DNA from: Paenibacillus sp. FSL R5-0766
Lineage (GTDB): Bacteria > Bacillota > Bacilli > Paenibacillales > Paenibacillaceae
Reading direction: 5' to 3'
Length of the DNA: 64,000 nucleotides
Assembly: GCF_037971845.1 (NCBI RefSeq)
Contig: NZ_CP150227.1
Location: 3,348,001 to 3,412,000 of the forward strand
In this document: positions 27,512 to 36,125 of the stretch, piece after piece
How positions within the stretch are numbered: position 1 is the first letter of the stretch
How the letters are laid out: every line of letters begins with the position of its first letter
Translations under genes and position numbers: made by a program
The notes under the pieces: model-generated
What the model was told of the DNA's origin: nothing
What the model saw: the letters and a program-made list of their open reading frames with translations, nothing else
Database searches by the model: none

Positions 27512-28410
27512 AGACGCTCCTGAAATGGAAATGGGGAAGTCGTACGTATGCTCAGCAGAAAGCCATGTGGGGCGTAATCTACGTGCTTCCCTGGCTCATT
27601 GGTTTTGTGTTGTTTTTCTTCATTCCGCTGTTAGCCTCTCTGCGATACAGCATGAGTACAATTCAAGCTAACGCGGAAGGCATAGCGATTCAATTCAACG
27701 GGGTTGCCAATTATATTCAGGCGCTGACCGTCAATACAAGCTTTAACCGTGCGTTAATTGAGGCGATCACAGACGTGCTCATCAACGTACCGCTTATCGT
27801 TATATTCAGTCTGTTCCTTGCCGTCATCCTGAATCAGAAGTTCAGGGGCCGGGCTGTAGCTCGGTCGATCTTTTTCCTGCCCGTTATTCTGGCATCGGGA
27901 GTGATTATGACACTGGAGAGCACCAGCCTGATTGAAGCGGTTAATCAGAGCAGCACAGGTGGAAGCTCACTCGGGACATTTGAACTCGAAAATCTGATGG
28001 TTAACGCCGGAGTGAGCGATTGGATCGTTACGTATCTGAGCAGCGCCGTAGATCGGATCTATCAGATCGTCAGTCAATCCGGTGTACAGATTTTGATCTT
28101 TTTGGCAGGGATCCAGACAATTTCCCCTCAACTGTATGAGGCTTCGAAGATGGAAGGGGCGACGGGTTATGAAGCCTTCTGGAAAATTACGTTCCCGATG
28201 GTCAGCCCGCTTATTTTTGTCAATGCGATCTATACGATCATTGATTCGTTTGCCAATAACGCCATGACGGAACTGATCCGGGATACCGGCTTCGTCAAAT
28301 TTGACTTTGGATTAAGTTCTGCCATGGCATGGGTTTACTTTCTGGCCATTGCCATCATTCTGGTTATCGTAAACATCATTTTCTCGAAGCGAGTCTTCTA
28401 TCAAGATTAG
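27508..28410 (+). CDS. ABC sugar transporter permease, pair 2 (probable CTG start)
   Basis: 300 residues if started at the CTG at 27508, which overlaps the upstream TGA as CTGA and lies about eight bases after GGTGG. That choice gives a normal basic N-terminus (KTLLKWKWGSRTYAQQKAMW) before the first helix. The first ATG, at 27565, has no ribosome site and would remove this segment. Six membrane helices; the docking loop is EASKMEGATGYEAFWKITFP. A 40-residue extracellular insert between helices contains NQSSTGGSSLGTFELENL. Second permease pair of the operon, with the gene at 28428. Confidence 0.88.
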   Translation: MKTLLKWKWGSRTYAQQKAMWGVIYVLPWLIGFVLFFFIPLLASLRYSMSTIQANAEGIAIQFNGVANYIQALTVNTSFNRALIEAITDVLINVPLIVIFSLFLAVILNQKFRGRAVARSIFFLPVILASGVIMTLESTSLIEAVNQSSTGGSSLGTFELENLMVNAGVSDWIVTYLSSAVDRIYQIVSQSGVQILIFLAGIQTISPQLYEASKMEGATGYEAFWKITFPMVSPLIFVNAIYTIIDSFANNAMTELIRDTGFVKFDFGLSSAMAWVYFLAIAIILVIVNIIFSKRVFYQD

Positions 28411-28427
28411 AAAGGAGGGTGTCCCAC

Positions 28428-29375
28428 GTGACAACATCACGATTATTATCGCTGGAGCATTGGAAAGGCTGGCTGTGGGCCATGATCCGATTCGTTCTGA
28501 TTACCGGGCTTTCCTTCGTTATCCTGTTTCCCATATTTCAGAAGGTTTCCACATCCATCAAAGCTAAAGGTGATCTGTATTCGGCAGTGGTGGTGTGGAT
28601 TCCACAGAACTTCTCCATCGACAATTTTAAAGAGGCGATACGCGTAATGGATTACTGGGCAACGCTGTTTAATACGTTTGCCCTGTCTGCAACGACTACA
28701 CTGCTGACTACAGCATCCTGTGCACTTGCAGGATACGGATTCGCCAGACTGAAATTCAGGGGAAGCAACTGGCTGTTTGCTGGTGTAATTCTGACGATTC
28801 TTGTACCACCAACGACCATTCTCATTCCGGTATACCTGAATCTGAAAAGCTTTGATCTCATGGGGCTTATGACGCTTATAGCCGGTAAACCTGTTAATTT
28901 GCTTAATACCTATTGGCCGTTTATTCTGACGGCGATTACGGCCAATTCACTTAAGGCCGGTTTGTACATCTTTATCTTCCGGCAATTTTTCAGAGGTATT
29001 CCGAAGGAAGTGGAGGAGGCGGCCTATGTAGACGGCGCGGGCATCGGACGAACATTTTCAAGAATCATGCTGCCCAATGCCATTCCGTCCATGGTAACAG
29101 TCATGCTGTTTTCCTTCGTATGGCAGTGGAACGACAGCTTCTATACAACGACTTATCTGACTTCAAGTAAAGTCATGTCGACTCAGTTATCGTCCCTTCC
29201 GTATAATCTGGCCCAGCAGGTTACTGACGGTGCAGCTTCCCAAGCCGATCCGTTCTATCTGAGTATGATCCAGGATACAGGAATTCTTCTTGCCATTCTG
29301 CCTTTGATCATCATCTATTTGTTTGTGCAACGATATTTCGTAGAGAGTGTAGAGCGTACGGGAATCGTAGGTTAA
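28428..29375 (+). CDS. ABC sugar transporter permease, pair 2
   Basis: 315 residues, GTG start behind GGAGGGTG. Six helices beginning IRFVLITGLSFVILFPIF, with the docking loop EAAYVDGAGIGRTFSRIMLP. A longer periplasmic-side insert near residues 150-170 (LMGLMTLIAGKPVNLLNTYW). It starts 17 bases after the stop of its partner. Having two complete permease pairs and at least two binding domains in one operon is unusual. Confidence 0.93.
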   Translation: MTTSRLLSLEHWKGWLWAMIRFVLITGLSFVILFPIFQKVSTSIKAKGDLYSAVVVWIPQNFSIDNFKEAIRVMDYWATLFNTFALSATTTLLTTASCALAGYGFARLKFRGSNWLFAGVILTILVPPTTILIPVYLNLKSFDLMGLMTLIAGKPVNLLNTYWPFILTAITANSLKAGLYIFIFRQFFRGIPKEVEEAAYVDGAGIGRTFSRIMLPNAIPSMVTVMLFSFVWQWNDSFYTTTYLTSSKVMSTQLSSLPYNLAQQVTDGAASQADPFYLSMIQDTGILLAILPLIIIYLFVQRYFVESVERTGIVG

Positions 29376-29433
29376 GTTAAGTTCTTCTGTACGTTTGGAG
29401 TGGGATCAGACTGGAAGAGGGAGGAGGAACTTC

Positions 29434-29654
29434 ATGCAACATTCCATCTGTGAAAAGGGGGCATGTAACGATCTCATGAACGTCTGCTCACAGCAGAACC
29501 GCGATCCTTCCCTGCGCAGGATCCCCCTGCTGGTGTGGAACGGGCTGCGGGAGCGGGCGCCGACCTGAGCGATCTGTTTGATCAGAGATACTCTGACGGA
29601 GCTTACCTCGCATTATTGCAAGGCAATATATCAGATCAGGAGGAATTAAAGTGA
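29434..29654 (+). pseudogene. Small frameshifted reading frame before GH5 gene
   Basis: An ATG at 29434 has a strong GAGGAGG site and opens 44 codons ending at 29568. In the -1 frame a second open stretch continues through DLSDLFDQRYSDGAYLALLQ to a TGA at 29652 that overlaps the GTG of the GH5 gene as GTGA. Good ribosome site at one end and a coupled stop at the other, but in different frames, suggest one small gene broken by a single-base change, or a sequencing error. No family was recognised. Confidence 0.4.
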
Positions 29655-31354
29655 AGAAGTTCATGACATCTTGTAAACTTGTACTCATTCTGGCTTTATT
29701 GATCACAATTACTCCATGGGGAGGCAGCCGTGCCGAAGCATGGGTGGGCATGCCGATGGGCAAGCTTCACGTAAACGGCAAAAACCTGGTGAACAGCAAC
29801 AACCAGCCTGTGCTACTGAACGGTTGGCATCAACCCACAGGTGCCTACTGGACATATCAGGACAGCAATTATTATCTCAATCTGCACGGCAATAACCGTC
29901 ATGCAGCTACACTGGCTTATCTGAAAGACATTACCGATACTTTTGCTGACACCAGCGCGAAGTACGGAAGCAACCATGGCTGGAATATGAATCAGGTACG
30001 TCTGTTCATCGATCGTCAGGACATGGGAGATGTGGCTGCTGGTACATATAACTTTGCCGGTGTGCAGACCGTTACGCAAAATGTAATTATTCCGTACATT
30101 CAATATGCCAAAACAAAAGGTGTCTATGTTGTCCTGGGACTGGACTTCACATTGAAGGATGATCAGGCAACAACACCTGCCAACCTGCAAAAATTCAACG
30201 AAATCTGGGGTTATCTCGCTTCACGCCCGGAGATCAAAAGTGCAGACAACGTTCACTTCGAACTGGTCAACGAACCGGTGAAATCCTATGCCAATGGACA
30301 TTGGGGTGGATACAACGGGGAAAATGACTTTGTGGATCACTGGAATGACTTGCGTAATTTCCAAAATTCCATGATTTCAACAATTCGCAGCAAAGGTGCG
30401 GACAATGTCATCTGGGCGGCAGGTCTGGGATACAACCAATTTTACAGCTTGACGGCAAGCCATCCATTGACTGATCCGCTCAATAACTATGGATATGCGG
30501 TTCACTGGTACCCTGGTTATGGCGCATATGACAACTTCTCTATCCTGCAAGATCAGTGGAATACCAACGTGAAGGCAGCCGCTGACAAATATCCGATTAA
30601 TATTACCGAGGTAACCTGGTTCAAAAACAAACCTGGCGATTCGGCCTATTGGAACTTGTTTAATGGCAGCAATGAAGGGTTTGGCACCAATACCAAAACG
30701 ATCTTCAACGCAGCAGGCAATGTCAGCATTGCAGCTCATATGAACGGATTCATTCTAAGTGAAGGACCACGAAGCTCCTTTGCCGACCCAACGGCTGGGC
30801 TGAAATGGGATGGAGATGCTTCACGGAGTGCCATGGGACGATTCCTGTTTAACTGGTACCATGAACGTGCTCAGACTTACCCTGGCAGTGGACCAGGTGG
30901 ACCAACAACAGGTCTTGTATCCGGTGCAACCTATAAAATTGTAGCCCGGCATTCCAACAAGGTTATTGATGTCCCAGGTGGTCTAAACGAAAATAATCTT
31001 CAGCTCCAGCAGTGGAGTGATCTGGGCGGTAACCCTCAGAAGTGGGTTCTGACTTCGATCGGTAACGGCAACTATACACTGACAAGTGTGAACTCGCCGG
31101 ACAAAGTCATCGACATTCGCAACGGTACCAACACCAATGGGGAAGTGGTCCAGCTCATGAGCAATCTGAACACAACTGCTCAGCATTTTAAGGTCAACGA
31201 TCTTGGTAACGGGTACTGGAGTATCATCAACGTGAACAGCAATAAAGCGATTGAAGTGGCAAACGCTTCCACTTCGGATGGAGCCAAGCTGCAGCAGAAC
31301 ACCTACACGGGTGCTACAAACCAACAATGGAAATTTGTAGCCGTTAGCAACTAA
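29651..31354 (+). CDS. Secreted GH5-family glycosidase with C-terminal ricin-type lectin (CBM13)
   Basis: 567 residues, GTG start behind CAGGAGG. Signal peptide to about residue 30 (SRAEA). The catalytic domain (about 35-410) has the GH5 acid/base Glu in HFELVNEPV (about 207) and the nucleophile Glu in NITEVTWF (about 318). A Gly/Pro/Thr linker (PGSGPGGPTTG) leads to a ricin-type beta-trefoil with three sugar-binding repeats ending QKW, QHF and QQW. It cleaves a beta-linked polysaccharide outside the cell; glucan, mannan and xylan are all possible for GH5. It ends the 15-kb uptake operon and is followed by a strong terminator, so its products are probably what that operon imports. Confidence 0.92.
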   Translation: MKKFMTSCKLVLILALLITITPWGGSRAEAWVGMPMGKLHVNGKNLVNSNNQPVLLNGWHQPTGAYWTYQDSNYYLNLHGNNRHAATLAYLKDITDTFADTSAKYGSNHGWNMNQVRLFIDRQDMGDVAAGTYNFAGVQTVTQNVIIPYIQYAKTKGVYVVLGLDFTLKDDQATTPANLQKFNEIWGYLASRPEIKSADNVHFELVNEPVKSYANGHWGGYNGENDFVDHWNDLRNFQNSMISTIRSKGADNVIWAAGLGYNQFYSLTASHPLTDPLNNYGYAVHWYPGYGAYDNFSILQDQWNTNVKAAADKYPINITEVTWFKNKPGDSAYWNLFNGSNEGFGTNTKTIFNAAGNVSIAAHMNGFILSEGPRSSFADPTAGLKWDGDASRSAMGRFLFNWYHERAQTYPGSGPGGPTTGLVSGATYKIVARHSNKVIDVPGGLNENNLQLQQWSDLGGNPQKWVLTSIGNGNYTLTSVNSPDKVIDIRNGTNTNGEVVQLMSNLNTTAQHFKVNDLGNGYWSIINVNSNKAIEVANASTSDGAKLQQNTYTGATNQQWKFVAVSN

Positions 31355-31370
31355 TAGCACAACGTTAAAC

Positions 31371-31411
31371 AAAACCTCCCCAAGTCATTTCATGTCTTGG
31401 GGAGGTTTTTT
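31371..31411 (+). terminator. Terminator of the large saccharide operon
   Basis: Fourteen-base-pair stem AAAACCTCCCCAAG / CTTGGGGAGGTTTT, followed by further T. Confidence 0.9.
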
Positions 31412-31612
31412 GCGTTTATTACTGATACTTTGAGAATGAGCCCATGCGAAGGTAAAATACAACTATATTTGTGCGCTAACCCGCAGAGTGACAATTATTT
31501 TCATGCAAGCATTGTACGCTACAGTATGTAAATGTACCATAAGGAAGAAGTTGTACCTTCACCAGGAAGAAATGCCCGGTGTATCATTGAACAGCTACCT
31601 TATCACAGAGAA

Positions 31613-31627
31613 ATGTAAGCGCTTGAT
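31613..31627 (+). promoter_or_regulatory. cre-like CcpA site before the membrane AraC regulator
   Basis: ATGTAAGCGCTTGAT matches WTGNAANCGNWWNCA at 13 of 15 positions, 20 bases before the start codon. Confidence 0.35.
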
Positions 31628-31646
31628 AAAAAGAGGGAGGGTACAT

Positions 31647-33998
31647 ATGCAGCTCCTATGGTCCAAATTTTCACCCGTGTTCCGCCGATTCCTCATTTCG
31701 TATCTTGTCATTCTGATGATTCCTCAAATTGCGGGATATGCCTCTTACCGAGCTTCTATTGAAGCGGCCCGTTCCAGCTCCATTGAAAACAGCTTGAAGT
31801 CGCTGAGTCTCGGGAAAGAGATCATTGAGCGAAATCTTCTTCAAGTCGAAGCTTTTACCAGACAGCTTGCTGTCAATCCCGATTTGCAAAATTTAATTGC
31901 TGGCCCAAAGCCGCATGATCTCTACAATGTCTACGGTATGAACCGTATGCAGCGGAGCCTCTCCATGTACAGCAGTACCAATGATTACTTGTCCCATTTC
32001 TTCATTCACATTCCGAACTACAATGCCATCATCACACCAAGAACTGTGTATTATCGTCCAGAGCATTATTATGCTGCCAATCAGCTGGACGGTATGTCGT
32101 TTGAACAATGGCATGACCAAATTCTCAAACAACCACACTTTAATGAAATCATACCGCTTCGAAACTATAAACGTGAAATACTCGGCACTGTGCTTGCAGA
32201 CGTTCCCGCCATTACGTTTCTGCAATCTCTGCCTTTGAACAGCTTCAATAAACCGCAAGCGACGATTGGTGTCATGATTGATCAGGATCAGATGGCCAGC
32301 CTTACTCAACATATTGTGGATCAATATGGCGGCTGGACTCTCGTCACTGATGCGGAAGGACAGATCATTTTCTCCCATGGCATTGAACAAGTCGAAGCCG
32401 AGCAAATGGCACAGAGTCGCCAGAGAGAAGATAACGCTGCGGAAACGGAGCTGAACGTGCAGAATGTACAGCCTGGAAGTGATGGTCGGCTGCTGATATC
32501 GATGCAGTCCAGTCAAAATGGATGGAATTACATGGCAGGGATTCCGGAGAAAGCACTCATGACAAAAGCGGACCAAATCAAACAAGTCACGCTGGTCTTT
32601 ACTTTGGCAACCATTGCCTTGGGACTGTTATTCGGGCTGGTTCTGGCCTATCGGAATAGTGCACCCGTATACAGATTGTTGGCCTCTTTTAGGGAACAAA
32701 TCACCGATTCCCCAGGCAGACGGGGCAATGAATATGATTTTTTGGCAAGCCATATTAACAATCTCATTGCTAATAATGACTCACTTAAAAACGCCATGAA
32801 TGAGCAGATTCCGTTATTGAGAGACGGTTTTATCAAACGTTTGTTAACGGGAGAAGTCTATACCTCACTTGAGTTGGAGGTTATCTCATCCCAGGCGCAC
32901 ATTTCTCTTCATAGCAGCAAGGGCTTGGCAGGCTTAGTGAAGGTAAACGGATATGCCAATCCGGACAGTGAAGAAACTATCCATGAACTGGGTGTCGCAA
33001 GGCTGCTCATCAAACAGGTACTTACAGAGTGGAATGCACAGCTGCTGATCACGGATTGGGGAACAGACCAGATCGCTTTTGCCTGTCCATTGGATGAGAA
33101 CCAACTGAATGAAGCTATAGGGAGATGTGAAAAAGAGCTGAACACCTTGATGGAAGTGATCTACCGGGAGCATCGGATATCCACAACCATTGGCACAGGT
33201 GCAGCTTACGAGGTCTGGAATGATGCAGGGCGTTCCTTTGACGAAGCCAAACAAGCTCTGGATTATGCCATTCATATGGGAACAGATCATCTGGTGAGAT
33301 TTGAAGATACGATGAAGGAAAATGAAATGTTCTATTATCCGATTGAGTCTGAACAGCGCCTGCTGAACACAATCAAAGTCGGGGAGCCTGAAGAGGCGGT
33401 ACGCATTCTGGAGCAATTGTTTCTTCGTAATTTAGAGGAGCGGGAACTGTCCTACGAGATGACACAGCAGTTCATCATGGAGCTGAAGGGGACTTTTCTG
33501 AAGCTGGACGAACCCAAATTCAAGCTGGATGCCTCCCTGCTGGAGGAATACAAAACCCGGGTGACATCCATTCAGATGACAGAAACGATTACTTCGCTGC
33601 GTGCAAAGTTCAAACGGTTAACGGAAGACATCTGCGGTGATTTCCAGAGAAGAAGAGCAGGAGCACATGCGGATACTGTAAGCGAAATGATTTGTTTTAT
33701 CCAACAACATTATGGGGATGCAAACTTGACGATCTATCGGATTGCCGAGCACATGAGCAAGTCCGAGAAGTTTATATCCCAACTGTTCAAAGAACATACG
33801 GGAGAGAATCTTTCCGATTATGTAGAACGGGTACGCATTGATGCTGCCTCGAACTTGTTGCACTCCACTGGTCAGACCATTGACGAGATAGCGGAGGCCA
33901 CCGGGTATAACAGTGCACATTCATTCCGCCGAGCTTTCAAGCGGGTACGCGGCATTTCTCCGAGTGTATTTCGGAAAATGGATGTTCATAGCGGTTAA
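31647..33998 (+). CDS. Membrane-bound AraC-family sensor/regulator (YtdP-like)
   Basis: 783 residues from the ATG behind GGAGGG; the frame is open for 53 codons upstream without a ribosome site. Membrane helices at about 17-37 (LISYLVILMIPQIAGYASY) and 312-335 (LVFTLATIALGLLFGLVLAY) enclose an extracellular sensor domain. A cytoplasmic linker leads to two helix-turn-helix units at the C-terminus (IYRIAEHMSKSEKFISQLF, IDEIAEATGYNSAHSFRRAF, ending GISPSVFRK). It combines sensor and regulator in one chain, with no phosphorylation. Just downstream are the permease and binding-protein genes (34155-37766) it most likely controls. Confidence 0.9.
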   Translation: MQLLWSKFSPVFRRFLISYLVILMIPQIAGYASYRASIEAARSSSIENSLKSLSLGKEIIERNLLQVEAFTRQLAVNPDLQNLIAGPKPHDLYNVYGMNRMQRSLSMYSSTNDYLSHFFIHIPNYNAIITPRTVYYRPEHYYAANQLDGMSFEQWHDQILKQPHFNEIIPLRNYKREILGTVLADVPAITFLQSLPLNSFNKPQATIGVMIDQDQMASLTQHIVDQYGGWTLVTDAEGQIIFSHGIEQVEAEQMAQSRQREDNAAETELNVQNVQPGSDGRLLISMQSSQNGWNYMAGIPEKALMTKADQIKQVTLVFTLATIALGLLFGLVLAYRNSAPVYRLLASFREQITDSPGRRGNEYDFLASHINNLIANNDSLKNAMNEQIPLLRDGFIKRLLTGEVYTSLELEVISSQAHISLHSSKGLAGLVKVNGYANPDSEETIHELGVARLLIKQVLTEWNAQLLITDWGTDQIAFACPLDENQLNEAIGRCEKELNTLMEVIYREHRISTTIGTGAAYEVWNDAGRSFDEAKQALDYAIHMGTDHLVRFEDTMKENEMFYYPIESEQRLLNTIKVGEPEEAVRILEQLFLRNLEERELSYEMTQQFIMELKGTFLKLDEPKFKLDASLLEEYKTRVTSIQMTETITSLRAKFKRLTEDICGDFQRRRAGAHADTVSEMICFIQQHYGDANLTIYRIAEHMSKSEKFISQLFKEHTGENLSDYVERVRIDAASNLLHSTGQTIDEIAEATGYNSAHSFRRAFKRVRGISPSVFRKMDVHSG

Positions 33999-34095
33999 TG
34001 TAGGCTGTTTCTCGGGAACTATATTCGCTTTTTGTACTTTCTCAGCGTAACTGTACCTTTACGCATCCCCAGCGCAATCTTATGATTACTCAAAA

Positions 34096-34110
34096 AAGTA
34101 AGCGCTACCA
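34096..34110 (+). promoter_or_regulatory. cre-like CcpA site before permease operon
   Basis: AAGTAAGCGCTACCA matches the consensus at 14 of 15 positions; it is 45 bases before the permease start. Confidence 0.5.
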
Positions 34111-34154
34111 AGTCGGGTTGCAGTTCAGCACGATTTGGAGCCAAGAATGGGGGG

Positions 34155-35129
34155 ATGATTCTGAGAACCACAATGACCAGTGAATCAAAGTCCGTGGAGA
34201 AACCGAGTAAACCGTTTGCCTTGAAGCAAGCATTATCCAGAAGCTGGAGGCGACATTGGCAGCTGTATCTGCTGATCCTGCCACCGATTGCTTACTTTAT
34301 TATTTTCAAGTATGTACCCATGGTGAATGCGGTCCTGGCATTTAAAGATTACAACGTCATCAAGGGGATCTGGGGCAGTCCGTGGGCCGGAACCAAGTAT
34401 TTCGAATTACTTTTTCAGAATCCGGCGTTTGTCACGCTGATCAAGAACACGCTTTACATTTCGTTTTACAGCCTGATCGTTGGTTTCCCGATTCCTATAT
34501 TACTGGCACTGGCGCTGAACGAAATCAAAAACATACGATTCAAAAAAACAGTACAAATGGTGACGTATGCTCCATATTTCATCTCTACCGTTGTTATGGT
34601 CTCCATCATTATGCTCTTTCTGTCTCCTAGGCTGGGTATTGTCAACACGATTGCAGGCGCCCTTGGTTTCGAAGCGGTGAATTTTCTCGGTGAGCCTGGA
34701 CTGTTTCGATCCATCTACGTATTCTCCGATGTGTGGCAGGGAATGGGGTACTCCGCTGTGATATATCTGGCTGCTCTGGCAGGTGTTGATCCATCCCTAT
34801 ATGAAGCCGCCAAAGTGGACGGAGCCAACCGAATACAGAAAATCATTAATGTTGATCTGCCTGGACTACTTCCGGCAGCCGTCATCATTCTGATCCTGAG
34901 TGTAGGGAATATCATGGCTGTTGGGTTCGAAAAAATATATTTGCTGCAAAATCCACTCAACCTGTCTGCTTCGGAGATCATCTCCACGTATGTCTATAAA
35001 ATAGGATTGCTGAATGCCAATTACAGCTTCGCTACTGCGGTTGGCCTGTTCAACTCGGTGATTAACCTGATTCTGCTATTAATTGTAAACGCGGTTGCCA
35101 AGCGACTGTCCAATACAAGCCTATGGTAA
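34155..35129 (+). CDS. ABC sugar permease, LplB type
   Basis: 324 residues with six helices and the docking loop EAAKVDGANRIQKIINVDLP. A long basic cytoplasmic N-terminus (SRSWRRHWQLYLLI) is typical for LplB. The chosen ATG lies only a few bases after GGGGGG, which is close; a start a few codons later is possible. First gene of a permease - permease - binding-protein unit. Confidence 0.92.
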   Translation: MILRTTMTSESKSVEKPSKPFALKQALSRSWRRHWQLYLLILPPIAYFIIFKYVPMVNAVLAFKDYNVIKGIWGSPWAGTKYFELLFQNPAFVTLIKNTLYISFYSLIVGFPIPILLALALNEIKNIRFKKTVQMVTYAPYFISTVVMVSIIMLFLSPRLGIVNTIAGALGFEAVNFLGEPGLFRSIYVFSDVWQGMGYSAVIYLAALAGVDPSLYEAAKVDGANRIQKIINVDLPGLLPAAVIILILSVGNIMAVGFEKIYLLQNPLNLSASEIISTYVYKIGLLNANYSFATAVGLFNSVINLILLLIVNAVAKRLSNTSLW

Positions 35130-35156
35130 CGGGAGCGAAAGGAGGAGAACCAACCC

Positions 35157-36086
35157 ATGCCTAACACACAGACAAACGCAGGTCGTTCGCGGATCAAGAG
35201 CAGCAGTACGATTCGTGAATCCTGGGGAGACCGCGTATTTATAACGGTTGTTTATTTCATGCTGACAGTGGTGCTGATTGCCGTGCTGTATCCCTTGATA
35301 TATATTGTGAGTTCTTCGCTCAGTAGCCCAGCTGCCGTTTCCTCGGGAAAAGTCTGGTTGTGGCCCATTGACCTGACGTTTGACGGTTACAAGTCTGTAT
35401 TGCGGAATGATCAAGTCCTTACCGGGTATGCCAATTCCCTTTTTTATACAGCCTGCGGCACCTTCATCAGCGTGGCACTGACCATTATGATTGCTTATCC
35501 ATTATCCAAAAAAACGTTTGTTGGCCGCAGCTCGTTAATGATGTTTATTACCTTCACCATGTTGTTCTCAGGCGGTTTGATCCCTACCTATCTGGTGGTC
35601 AAAACCATGGGACTGATTGATACCCGTTGGGCGTTGCTGATTCCCAATGCCGTCTGGGTATGGCAAGTCATCATTGCTCGTACCTTTTTTCAGAACTCGA
35701 TACCGGAAGAATTGTCCGAAGCAGCAGATATCGATGGCTGCAGTGACATCCGGTTTATCTTCAGTATTATCCTGCCACTCGCCAAACCGATTATCGCCGT
35801 GTTGTCACTTATGTACGCTGTCGGTCAGTGGAATGCATACTTTGACGCCCTCATCTATCTGAAATCACAGTCGCTTTATCCGCTACAGCTGATATTACGC
35901 AGCATTCTTATTCTGAACAGCAGTACGGGGAGCATGGATGCATCGGAAATGATCAAACAGCAGCAAATGGCTGAACTCATGAAGTACTCGTTAATTGTGA
36001 TGGCCAGCTTGCCGGTGCTAATCATCTATCCTTTTGTTCAACGGTATTTCGTGCAAGGTATGCTGATTGGCTCAGTTAAAGGATAA
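35157..36086 (+). CDS. ABC sugar permease, LplC/YtcP type
   Basis: 309 residues, ATG behind AAAGGAGGA. Six helices; docking loop EAADIDGCSDIRFIFSIILP; ends with the typical YFVQGMLIGSVKG. Starts 27 bases after its partner. Confidence 0.93.
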   Translation: MPNTQTNAGRSRIKSSSTIRESWGDRVFITVVYFMLTVVLIAVLYPLIYIVSSSLSSPAAVSSGKVWLWPIDLTFDGYKSVLRNDQVLTGYANSLFYTACGTFISVALTIMIAYPLSKKTFVGRSSLMMFITFTMLFSGGLIPTYLVVKTMGLIDTRWALLIPNAVWVWQVIIARTFFQNSIPEELSEAADIDGCSDIRFIFSIILPLAKPIIAVLSLMYAVGQWNAYFDALIYLKSQSLYPLQLILRSILILNSSTGSMDASEMIKQQQMAELMKYSLIVMASLPVLIIYPFVQRYFVQGMLIGSVKG

Positions 36087-36125
36087 GTTCATTTTTTTCT
36101 ACTATTCATGAGGGAGAGGATTGTA

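Noticed and set aside
31893..32585. 230-codon antisense open frame within the membrane AraC regulator
   Set aside because: Fully overlaps a well-supported gene on the other strand and shows no protein family features.
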